Positions 1 through 5,871 of a stretch of 6,615 nt of DNA are shown here, one piece after another. The notes under the pieces were generated by a model that saw nothing but the letters and a program-made list of their open reading frames with translations, was not told where the DNA came from and did not search any database. This stretch comes from Campylobacteraceae bacterium (GTDB lineage: Bacteria; Campylobacterota; Campylobacteria; Campylobacterales; Campylobacteraceae): assembly GCA_031282125.1 (NCBI GenBank), contig JAITEH010000003.1:1-6615 (forward strand), written 5' to 3'. Position numbers and translations under genes: made by a program. Each line of letters starts with the position of its first letter. Position 1 is the first letter of the stretch.

Positions 1-155
1 GCGTATTTGTTCGTAAAAATGCTTCCCATAGCTTCGATAACTGCGGGCGAAGCAAAATTTTCACTTGCTATCATCTCTAAATTATAAGATTGTCTCTCTA
101 ACTCTTCTTTGGCTAATTCATAAACTATAGGGTCGTTTTTGGCTAAAAAACTCAT
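1..155 (-). CDS. glyA: Serine hydroxymethyltransferase, N-terminal part (runs off left edge)
   Basis: Cytosolic PLP enzyme that interconverts serine plus tetrahydrofolate with glycine plus 5,10-methylene-THF, the main source of one-carbon units. Only the first 51 codons lie in the window; the rest continues beyond base 1. The translated start ([20 protein letters not shown]) and the following [14 protein letters not shown] stretch (about residues 26-39), then GS.FTNKYA, are the typical N-terminus of bacterial GlyA; the SENF segment belongs to the substrate and cofactor site. The ATG at 155-153 overlaps the lysS stop codon (TGA, 154-152) in an ATGA arrangement, with AAGGAG about seven bases upstream inside the lysS end, so translation is probably coupled to lysS. 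It is the last visible gene of the gatC operon, and a glyA position directly after lysS fits Campylobacterota. No oddity is seen in the part present. Confidence 0.95.
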   Translation of the reverse strand, partial: MSFLAKNDPIVYELAKEELERQSYNLEMIASENFASPAVIEAMGSIFTNKY

Positions 156-1675
156 TCATTTTCTCCTTCATCATCTTGTTTATCTGTTTTTAACTGTTTC
201 ATCGCTGGGAATAGTATAACGTCTCTGACTGATGGTTGATTTGTCAAAAGCATGACAAGCCTGTCTATACCAAGTCCTTCTCCCGCCGTTGGCGCAAAGC
301 CGTAGCCCAAAGCTCTGATATAATCCTCATCCATCTCATGAGCCTCGTCGTCTCCAGCCGCTTTTGCTTCAAGCTGGGCTGCAAATCTATTGTACTGGTC
401 AATCGGGTCGTTTAATTCATTGAAGCCGTTTGCAAATTCGTATCCTGCTATGAACAGCTCGAATCTTTCGGCTATTTGGCTGTTTTCATCGCTCTTTCTG
501 GACAACGGGCTGATTTCGATAGGATAATCAATTATAAAAGTCGGATTTATAAGCTTTTTTTCGACGTAATTGTCGAAAAGTTCGGTTTGAAGCTGACCAA
601 GATTTAGGTTTGGCTTGACGTCAAAACCATCTTTTTTAAGTTTGCTTTCGATAGCTTTTTTGTCGCTCAATATACTCTCGTCTATGCCGCCTATTTTTAC
701 CAATGACTCTTTAAAAGAGATTTTCTCAAAAGGTTTTGAAAAATCGATGATATTGTCATTAAACGGAATCTGTTTAGGAAGATTTAGCTTTTCAAACAGT
801 ACGCCAAAAAGCTCTTCGTTTAAATCCATTAAATCTTTGTAGTTATGGTGTGCCCAATAAAATTCGATACTTGTAAATTCGGGATTGTGCGTTGCGTCCA
901 AGCCTTCGTTTCTAAAATTTCTATTTATCTCAAAAACAGCGTCAAATCCGCCGACGATAAGTCTTTTCAAGTAAAGCTCTGGAGCGATTCTAAGGTATCT
1001 CTCGACGCCTAACGCATTATGAAAAGTAACGAAAGGTTTTGCATTTGCGCCTCCTGCGATAGGATGCATCATGGGAGTTTCTACCTCCAAAAATCCGCGC
1101 TCTTCAAAAAATCTTCTAATAAGACTTACGATTTTACTTCTGGTTTGGAAAGTCTGTTTGACTTCAGGATTCATGATCATATCAAGATATCTTTGGCGGT
1201 ATCTTAGCTCTTTGTCTTGGAGTCCGTGAAATTTTTCAGGAAGCGGCGTTATGGACTTCGTAGCAATCTCAAGAGTTATCACATGCAAGGATAATTCTCC
1301 TGTTTTTGTGACGAACGGATACCCTTTCGTTTGGATTATATCTCCAACGTCAAGAAGTTTTTTGATATGTTCGAACCACTCGTCTCCAAGTCCTTCTTTG
1401 TTGAAATATATCTGTAAAGCTTCATTGCTCTCATCTTCGATTTTGGCAAATACGGCTTTACCCATCCATCTTAAGAATTTTACTCTGCCGATGAGAGTTA
1501 CTGTGCTGCCGCTCTCTTTTTTATCTTCAAGGTCGTATAAATAGTGGAATTTTTTTTTAAACTCGGCTGCATTGATATCGCGCGTAGTATAGTGCGTGTA
1601 AGGGTTTTTGCCTATAGCTTTTAAAGCGTTGGCTTTTTCAATGCGCTGAAGTTCAAGTTGGTTTGTAAAAATCAA
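152..1675 (-). CDS. lysS: Lysyl-tRNA synthetase, class II
   Basis: Charges tRNA-Lys with lysine using ATP in the cytosol. About 507 residues, normal length for bacterial LysS. An OB-fold anticodon-binding domain lies at roughly residues 58-145 ([19 protein letters not shown]). The class II core follows: motif 1 around 189-203 ([15 protein letters not shown]), motif 2 around 254-273 (FRNEG ... [11 protein letters not shown]) and motif 3 around 465-477 ([13 protein letters not shown]). The C-terminus is acidic. Start choice: an ATG at 1681 overlaps the fur stop codon but sits only one base after the GGGAG ribosome site (1687-1683). The in-frame TTG at 1675, two codons on, is seven bases away and gives the family-like N-terminus MIFTNQLE, so I prefer TTG. 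A more upstream ATG at 1705 has no ribosome site and lies inside fur. The gene follows fur directly and overlaps glyA by 4 bp, so it is cotranscribed. Identity is secure; only the start is uncertain. Confidence 0.96.
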   Translation of the reverse strand: MIFTNQLELQRIEKANALKAIGKNPYTHYTTRDINAAEFKKKFHYLYDLEDKKESGSTVTLIGRVKFLRWMGKAVFAKIEDESNEALQIYFNKEGLGDEWFEHIKKLLDVGDIIQTKGYPFVTKTGELSLHVITLEIATKSITPLPEKFHGLQDKELRYRQRYLDMIMNPEVKQTFQTRSKIVSLIRRFFEERGFLEVETPMMHPIAGGANAKPFVTFHNALGVERYLRIAPELYLKRLIVGGFDAVFEINRNFRNEGLDATHNPEFTSIEFYWAHHNYKDLMDLNEELFGVLFEKLNLPKQIPFNDNIIDFSKPFEKISFKESLVKIGGIDESILSDKKAIESKLKKDGFDVKPNLNLGQLQTELFDNYVEKKLINPTFIIDYPIEISPLSRKSDENSQIAERFELFIAGYEFANGFNELNDPIDQYNRFAAQLEAKAAGDDEAHEMDEDYIRALGYGFAPTAGEGLGIDRLVMLLTNQPSVRDVILFPAMKQLKTDKQDDEGENE

Positions 1676-1677
1676 AA

Positions 1678-2148
1678 TCATTCTCCCGTTTCTGTTTTTT
1701 GGCATTTACTGCAAATACCGTAAAGCTGCATGAGATGCCCAGTGAGTTTGAAGCCTCTCTCTTTTGCTATCTGCTCTTGGCGTTTTTCTATGGCTTTATC
1801 TTCAAATTCTATGATTGTATTGCATATTTTACAAATCATATGGTCATGGTGAGGCTTGTTGCCAAGCTCAAATTTTTTGCCTTGACTGCCAAAAGAGAGC
1901 GAAGTAGCGACGTCGGACTCTTCCAGTACGTTCAGCGTTCTGTAAACTGTAGCTATGCCTACGTTCAAATCAGGATATTTCTCTTTGATGATGAGGTACA
2001 AAGCGTCAGGAGTAAAGTGTCCGTTGATGGAGTACAATGTCCTTAAAATCACCTCTCGTTGTATAGTAAACTTCAAGCCGTTTTTTTTCAAAATGTCCTT
2101 AAAGTTTGCAAGTAGCGAGTCATATTCGATATTTTCAAGTTTTTTCAT
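1678..2148 (-). CDS. fur: Ferric uptake regulator, Fur family
   Basis: Cytosolic metal-dependent DNA-binding repressor that controls iron uptake and storage. 156 residues, the usual length for Campylobacterota Fur, which carry an N-terminal extension relative to E. coli. The N-terminal winged helix includes the recognition-helix region [17 protein letters not shown] (about 61-77). The metal and dimer domain has HHDHMIC (100-106), two CxxC pairs (C106/C109 and C146/C149, a likely structural zinc site), H138, and the metal-ligand region KFEL (92-95). The match in style to Campylobacter Fur (LLEEAE-type linker, [10 protein letters not shown] end) makes Fur more likely than PerR or Zur, but the exact metal is inferred. 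The ATG at 2148 has AGGTAGGA just upstream, and only 11 bp separate it from the cvpA-family stop. Fur therefore depends on an upstream operon promoter or one inside cvpA. The stop lies two bases before the preferred lysS start. Confidence 0.95.
   Translation of the reverse strand: MKKLENIEYDSLLANFKDILKKNGLKFTIQREVILRTLYSINGHFTPDALYLIIKEKYPDLNVGIATVYRTLNVLEESDVATSLSFGSQGKKFELGNKPHHDHMICKICNTIIEFEDKAIEKRQEQIAKERGFKLTGHLMQLYGICSKCQKTETGE
1683..1687 (-). promoter_or_regulatory. Ribosome binding site deciding the lysS start
   Basis: GGGAG on the minus strand, within the last codons of fur. It is one base from the ATG at 1681 and seven bases from the TTG at 1675. Normal Shine-Dalgarno spacing therefore favours TTG, although the ATGA overlap with the fur stop could still allow reinitiation at ATG. 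Confidence 0.6.
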
Positions 2149-2159
2149 ATGTCCTACCT

Positions 2160-2768
2160 TTATTGTTCGGAATTTATAGTGATATTTATATCATCGGATA
2201 TAGAGTTTATGATATCGTCCACATCGTCAAGTATCACCTCTTGTACGTCGTCTGTTATCTGATAAACGGTATCGGATACGCTCTGTACTTTCATATCCAG
2301 TATTTTACTGCCCACAGATAAGAACGTTTTGTACATGAAACTGCTGTTTAACGCACCGTCAAGTTTATCTTTTATGACCGTTATATTTGATAATGCAAAT
2401 ATGATAATCGAAAAGATTAAAAACATTTTGAGACAGTTAAAAACAAAACCGAAAAATTTATTGAGATTTGTCAGACCGCCCAAAACAACGAGTTTTGAGA
2501 TAACCAAACCCGTGATAAAGCACAAAAACCAAAAAAATAGCAGTATGACGACAAATCCTACGACTTGTACGGCAGCTTCATTTTGCATCGTGTATATGTT
2601 TTCATTGATAATTTTGCCGATATTTTGCGCGAAACGAGAAGCCAAAAAGACGCCGCCTACTAATCCCAGCAGGCTGAAAATCTCTTTAATAAAGCCGTTT
2701 ATAAAGCCTCTAAGTCCGATTATCAAGATAATGACAACAACTAATATATCAAAAAACGAAAATCCCAT
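2160..2768 (-). CDS. cvpA: CvpA-family inner-membrane protein
   Basis: 202 residues with about four predicted membrane segments (roughly 5-20, 29-45, 65-90 and 105-127), the layout of the CvpA (colicin V production) family. The N-terminal pattern of a hydrophobic helix, then [18 protein letters not shown] (18-35), is the most family-like part. Molecular function is unknown even for the founding member, which has been linked to colicin V export and to envelope stress tolerance. The tail after about residue 155 is hydrophilic and acidic ([21 protein letters not shown], about 173-193) and looks like an extra amphipathic region. The ATG at 2768 has AGGAAG upstream, and one base separates it from the pilT-family stop. 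In Campylobacter a cvpA-like gene also sits just upstream of fur, so the neighbourhood supports the call. The symbol reflects the family, not a proven function. Confidence 0.85.
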   Translation of the reverse strand: MGFSFFDILVVVIILIIGLRGFINGFIKEIFSLLGLVGGVFLASRFAQNIGKIINENIYTMQNEAAVQVVGFVVILLFFWFLCFITGLVISKLVVLGGLTNLNKFFGFVFNCLKMFLIFSIIIFALSNITVIKDKLDGALNSSFMYKTFLSVGSKILDMKVQSVSDTVYQITDDVQEVILDDVDDIINSISDDINITINSEQ

Positions 2769-2769
2769 T

Positions 2770-3846
2770 TTAACTTCCTATTGTTATTGCGTTGCTAAGC
2801 TCCTGCGGCTGCGTGGAGTAACGCATAGCATTTTCTTTTGTGATGAGGTTGGCTTTAAGAGCTTCTACCATGGATTGCGTCTGCGTTATCATGCCTGATT
2901 GACCTTTATTTAACTGCATTTGCGAATATATCTGATGAACCTTATCTTCTCTAATTAGGTTTGCGATAGCGGGATTGGATATCAAAATCTCAAAAATAGC
3001 GACTCGTCCGCCGCCGATTTTGGGTAACAGTGCTTGAGAGATGACGGCTGTGAGCGAAACGGAGAGCATGTTTCGTACTTGAACCTGCTCATTTCCCTCG
3101 TAGCTGTCTATGATACGGTTGATAGTCTGAACGGCGGAAGTTGTGTGCAATGTGCCGAACACTATGTGTCCCGTTTCAGCCGCTGTAATAGCCGTAGATA
3201 TCGTCTCTTTATCTCTCATCTCGCCCACTAGTATGACGTCTGGGTCTTCGCGCAAAGAGTGTTTGAGCGCGGCGGCAAAGCTTTTGGTATCGTCGCCGAC
3301 GTTTCTCATGGAAAAGAGTGATTTTTTATTTTCATGTATAAACTCTACGGGGTCTTCGATTGTGATGATATGTTTATGCTCCGTGCTGTTTACTTCGCCG
3401 AGCATCGCGGCTAACGTTGTCGATTTACCGCTTCCTGTAGGCCCAGTTACAAGTATCAGCCCTTTTTCTCTTTTGATGATTGTTTTAAAGATTGCGGGTG
3501 ATTTTAGTTCGTTTAGAGTTGGGATAACAAGAGGAATGGTACGAAAAGCAGCAGCTAAATCGCCGTTTAACGTATAGTAGTAGTTAACCCTGAAACGTCC
3601 GGCTTCGGGTAAATGTATGGAAAAATCAAGCTCTTTGTTCTCCTCAATCTCCTTCTTTTGCTTGTCGGTGATGAGGCTGTAACACATCTCTTTTATCGTC
3701 GGTCCGTCTAACTTGGGCATATTTACCGCCGTTAATTTACCGTCTATCCTTATCTGCGGTTCGCTTCTGCTGACAAGGTGCAAATCCGAAGCTTTATAAG
3801 CTACGACATTTTTGAGTAAAACTCTTATATTTGGAACATCTGCCAT
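2770..3846 (-). CDS. pilT: PilT-family type IV pilus retraction-type ATPase
   Basis: Cytosolic hexameric motor ATPase of the secretion-ATPase superfamily; classical PilT depolymerises type IV pili during retraction. 358 residues, typical for PilT/PilU. The N-terminal PAS-like domain (about 1-115) contains KASDLHLVSRSEPQIRIDGKL (18-38). The RecA-like core has Walker A GPTGSGKST (135-143, K141), Asp box TIEDPVEF (162-169), Walker B ILVGEMRD (205-212, E209) and His box ETGHIVFGTLHT (224-235). AIANLIRE (293-300) corresponds to the AIRNLIRE signature needed for PilT retraction in other bacteria, with A for R at the third position. The ATG at 3846 has AAGAGG about seven bases upstream; the gene lies 11 bp after gatC and one base before cvpA. 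There are no other pilus genes in the window, so the pilus connection is family inference. PilU is an alternative name. Confidence 0.92.
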   Translation of the reverse strand: MADVPNIRVLLKNVVAYKASDLHLVSRSEPQIRIDGKLTAVNMPKLDGPTIKEMCYSLITDKQKKEIEENKELDFSIHLPEAGRFRVNYYYTLNGDLAAAFRTIPLVIPTLNELKSPAIFKTIIKREKGLILVTGPTGSGKSTTLAAMLGEVNSTEHKHIITIEDPVEFIHENKKSLFSMRNVGDDTKSFAAALKHSLREDPDVILVGEMRDKETISTAITAAETGHIVFGTLHTTSAVQTINRIIDSYEGNEQVQVRNMLSVSLTAVISQALLPKIGGGRVAIFEILISNPAIANLIREDKVHQIYSQMQLNKGQSGMITQTQSMVEALKANLITKENAMRYSTQPQELSNAITIGS

Positions 3847-3857
3847 ATTGAAACCTC

Positions 3858-4148
3858 TTATTCAATAATTTTAGGAACTATAAAGAAACCGCTTTGCGTT
3901 TTCGGAGCGTATTTGATAATAGTTTTAATAGTACTTTCATCGTTTTTGGGCACATCTTCGCGAAACGGCGTTCCGCCTTCGACAGTTGTAAACGTTGCTT
4001 CATAAGAGCTTAAATCCAACTCGTTAAGGTTTTCGACAAAATTTACGATTTCGCTAAGCTGGTTTATTATACTCTCTCTTTTATCACCTTCTATTTTTAA
4101 CGAGGAGAGAGTCTCTAATTTTGATAGCAGTTTGTCGTCAATATTCAT
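3858..4148 (-). CDS. gatC: Asp-tRNA(Asn)/Glu-tRNA(Gln) amidotransferase subunit C
   Basis: Small subunit of the GatCAB amidotransferase. The complex converts Glu-tRNA-Gln to Gln-tRNA-Gln and Asp-tRNA-Asn to Asn-tRNA-Asn in bacteria that lack the direct synthetases; GatC stabilises the GatA-GatB complex. 96 residues, the usual length. The family features are an N-terminal helical part with KLETLSSLKIE (10-20), INQLSEIVNFVENLNELDLS (28-47), a middle FREDVP (62-67) and the conserved end APKTQSGFFIVPKIIE (81-96). The ATG at 4148 is preceded by AAAGG about six bases upstream. It is the first gene of the leftward operon, with a probable promoter roughly 45 bp upstream. gatA and gatB are not in the window and must be elsewhere, which is common in this group. 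Confidence 0.93.
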   Translation of the reverse strand: MNIDDKLLSKLETLSSLKIEGDKRESIINQLSEIVNFVENLNELDLSSYEATFTTVEGGTPFREDVPKNDESTIKTIIKYAPKTQSGFFIVPKIIE

Positions 4149-4191
4149 AAATAGCCTTTGCCAAAGAATCTAAGTTTAATTTGTTGGAGCA

Positions 4192-4197
4192 ATTGTA
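4192..4197 (-). promoter_or_regulatory. Probable sigma-70 promoter (-10) of the gatC-pilT-cvpA-fur-lysS-glyA operon
   Basis: On the minus strand the sequence TTTTGATACAAT ends in the -10-like hexamer TACAAT. There is no good -35 box at 17 bp, which is normal for Campylobacterota housekeeping promoters. Transcription would begin near 4185, leaving a leader of about 36 bases before the gatC ATG. No other equally good signal is seen between the two divergent operons on this strand. Confidence 0.5.
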
Positions 4198-4283
4198 TCA
4201 AAATGTCTTTTCAATCGCGCTGAAATTGCGATTATTTAGATTTTATTTTTAGTATGGTACTATATAACTTTTAATTTTGATAC
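4195..4283. repeat. Perfect 10-bp inverted repeat in the divergent promoter region
   Basis: GTATCAAAAT at 4195-4204 is matched exactly by ATTTTGATAC at 4274-4283, with 69 bp between the arms. The left arm contains most of the presumed gatC -10 element; the right arm lies just before the ribosome site of the first rightward gene. The repeat is plain in the sequence, but any function is unknown. Confidence 0.55.
4259..4268 (+). promoter_or_regulatory. Possible promoter (-10) of the rightward operon
   Basis: Overlapping -10-like hexamers TACTAT, TATATA and TATAAC lie in this AT-rich stretch after a T-rich run (4241-4250). There is no recognisable -35. A start near 4275 would leave a short leader of about 20 bases before the ribosome site AAGGA and the TTG at 4298. 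Assignment rests on position and base composition only. Confidence 0.4.
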
Positions 4284-4286
4284 TAA

Positions 4287-4291
4287 AAGGA
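4287..4291 (+). promoter_or_regulatory. Ribosome binding site deciding the start of the first rightward gene
   Basis: AAGGA lies immediately next to the ATG at 4292 (no spacer) but six bases before the in-frame TTG at 4298. Normal spacing favours TTG as the true start. Confidence 0.6.
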
Positions 4292-4297
4292 ATGAAA

Positions 4298-4864
4298 TTG
4301 GCTTTCAAAGAGAATATCAAAGCGCTGCAAGGCGAACTTAGCGCACAGGAAGAGTTACTAAAAAATATCATTAAAAGCGAGCGTTTTTTTAAAAGACATA
4401 AACGCTCAATCATTGCCATTGCGATTGTAGCGTTCATCTTACTTGTTGCATACAGCGTAAACGGCATTGTCCAAAAGAGCAATCTTGCAGCGTCGAATGA
4501 AGCCTATAAAACGCTTCTTTTATTTCCTACCAACGAACAGGCTCTAAATACGCTGAAAAACAAGAATAAACCGCTGTATAGAGCGTTTGTTTTTCAAAAA
4601 GCCGCTCAAAATAGCGATAATGCAGCTTTGCAAACGCTTGTAGATGAGGACAAAACCGATGTTATCGGACAGCTTGCTTCTTATGCATTGGGTCAAGACA
4701 GCGATATGATGCGCGATTTTATCACTCTGCGCGACGGATACGAGCTTATAAAAGAGGGCAAAACCAACGAAGCGAGTTTAAAACTTACGACGATAATGAA
4801 CGGCGCGCTTTTTGAAATTGCCAGAAGTTTAGAGCATTATCAGCCAAATACACAGGAAAAATAA
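4298..4864 (+). CDS. Single-pass inner-membrane protein, possibly YfgM-like; function unknown
   Basis: I do not recognise a named family with confidence. About 188 residues from the TTG start: a charged cytoplasmic N-terminus with helix-forming, coiled-coil-like sequence (about 5-30), a positive patch KRHKR (32-36), one strong membrane helix (about 37-57), then a soluble region of about 130 residues that would lie in the periplasm. The soluble part is helical and alanine-rich (RAFVFQKAAQNSDNAALQTL, 95-114; DGYELIKEGKTNEASLKL, 146-163), which resembles degenerate TPR repeats. This layout resembles E. coli YfgM, a one-helix protein with a periplasmic TPR domain, and the next gene is a beta-propeller-type lipoprotein as in yfgM-bamB. 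That is inference from architecture. The in-frame ATG at 4292 is an alternative start. The stop TAA shares one base with the next ATG, so the two genes are coupled. Confidence 0.85.
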   Translation: MAFKENIKALQGELSAQEELLKNIIKSERFFKRHKRSIIAIAIVAFILLVAYSVNGIVQKSNLAASNEAYKTLLLFPTNEQALNTLKNKNKPLYRAFVFQKAAQNSDNAALQTLVDEDKTDVIGQLASYALGQDSDMMRDFITLRDGYELIKEGKTNEASLKLTTIMNGALFEIARSLEHYQPNTQEK

Positions 4865-5868
4865 TGTCAAAAAGTATTATTTCAATCTTTTTTTTGGCTT
4901 TTGTGCTTTTTTTGAGCGGGTGTGGTACAAAAAGACAGTATTTTGAGCCTGCCAATATAAACGGCAAAATAAAACCAAGCGGTTCTATCTCATCTGACTT
5001 GCAAGAATCGGCAAGAAATGGGGCTGTTTTGGAAAACGGCAGGGTTATTACGATAAAAAGCGAAGAGAAAAGCATCGGTCTTGAAAAGCATGAGAGTTTC
5101 TTTGGCGAATTTGACGGTAAATTTATCTCTGCTTCCAACAACGGTAAAATACGCGTAAAAAATAAAGACGGTTTGAGTGTTTTTGGTACGGATTTGAATA
5201 TCATGATAGCTTCAGCGTCCGTAAAAGAAGAGATACTTGCCGTGATCACCTCCGACAATACGCTTTATGCTATAAATATGGATACCAATACTACTATTTT
5301 TCAAAAAAAGATGGATGTGATGGCAGCTGTTGACTCAAGGATAGCGGCGCCGTATTTTTTGGGCAATCTTATCATATTCCCAACGCTTGACGGTAAACTT
5401 GCGATAGTGGACGCAAGGAGCGGAACGCTGGTAAGAAGCGTAGTCATAAGCGGTGAGCGCGAGTTCAATAACGTCATATTTTTGGATGTACTCGGCGATA
5501 GAATGTTTGCTTCCACGTCCAAAAGAATTATCGGCATAAGTCCAGATAACGTCAACTACATAGATGAAGATATCAAAGACGCGCTTGTAAGCGATGAGAG
5601 AGTATTTGTGTTTACAAAAGACGGCAGGGTGCTTTTGTGCGATTTGGAGCTGAAAGTTTTAAGCGAAAAGAAATTCCCGTTTGCTATTTTCGCGGCAGTT
5701 GCGGCAAAAAACAAACTCTATATTTTGGAAAAAAGAGGTTATCTCATCAAGAGCGATTTGGAATTGAAAGAGTTTGAGATTTTTGAGTTTACGTCACAGA
5801 TAGATGATTTTTTATTTATGACTAAAGACGCAATCTTTTATAAAAACAAATTTTATATATTAGAGTAG
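4864..5868 (+). CDS. Outer-membrane lipoprotein with PQQ/BamB-like propeller repeats (putative)
   Basis: 334 residues. A lipoprotein signal peptide with hydrophobic core IISIFFLAFVLF (5-16) ends in lipobox LSGC, with C20 the lipidated residue. Glycine at +2 gives no inner-membrane retention signal, so outer-membrane placement facing the periplasm is likely. The rest is beta-rich with repeating units of the PQQ/WD type: DNTLYAINMDTNTTIFQKK (131-149), DGKLAIVDARSGTLVRSVV (176-194) and DGRVLLCDLELKVLSEKK (253-270), spaced as in blades of a propeller. This resembles BamB, the outer-membrane assembly lipoprotein (E. coli BamB is about 390 residues), though this protein is shorter and divergent. 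The ATG overlaps the upstream stop by one base, with AGGA six bases upstream. coaX follows after three bases in the same reading frame. It may instead be a propeller protein with a different role. Confidence 0.88.
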   Translation: MSKSIISIFFLAFVLFLSGCGTKRQYFEPANINGKIKPSGSISSDLQESARNGAVLENGRVITIKSEEKSIGLEKHESFFGEFDGKFISASNNGKIRVKNKDGLSVFGTDLNIMIASASVKEEILAVITSDNTLYAINMDTNTTIFQKKMDVMAAVDSRIAAPYFLGNLIIFPTLDGKLAIVDARSGTLVRSVVISGEREFNNVIFLDVLGDRMFASTSKRIIGISPDNVNYIDEDIKDALVSDERVFVFTKDGRVLLCDLELKVLSEKKFPFAIFAAVAAKNKLYILEKRGYLIKSDLELKEFEIFEFTSQIDDFLFMTKDAIFYKNKFYILE

Positions 5869-5871
5869 ATT

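Noticed and set aside
1676..1705. Earlier ATG start for lysS at 1705
   Set aside because: It would add eight or more residues encoded inside fur, has no Shine-Dalgarno sequence upstream, and extends beyond the usual LysS N-terminus.
2329..2898. Long open frame of 189 codons on the plus strand
   Set aside because: It lies antisense to the cvpA-family gene and the end of pilT. Its product is low-complexity and Lys/Thr/Pro-rich with no family pattern, and the minus-strand genes here have clear domains and ribosome sites.
3143..3577. Open frame of 144 codons on the plus strand inside pilT
   Set aside because: It is the antisense shadow of the strongly conserved Walker A to His box region of pilT; no ribosome site or recognisable domain.
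4156..4166. Near-palindrome CTTTG-C-CAAAG in the gatC leader, overlapping its ribosome site
   Set aside because: With a one-base centre it cannot form a stable RNA hairpin, and it is too short to claim as an operator without comparative data.
4149..4297. Fur box or riboswitch in the intergenic region
   Set aside because: I found no convincing GATAATGATAATCATTATC-like match, and there is no space or conserved structure for a known riboswitch class.
4888..4913. T8 and T7 runs in the lipoprotein signal-peptide coding region as phase-variation tracts
   Set aside because: They encode Phe/Leu of the hydrophobic core, are short, and are normal for AT-rich signal peptides. Campylobacterota phase variation mostly uses G/C tracts.
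4785..5258. Open frame of 157 codons on the minus strand
   Set aside because: It is antisense to the lipoprotein gene, whose lipobox, ribosome site and repeats are convincing. The antisense product has no recognisable features.
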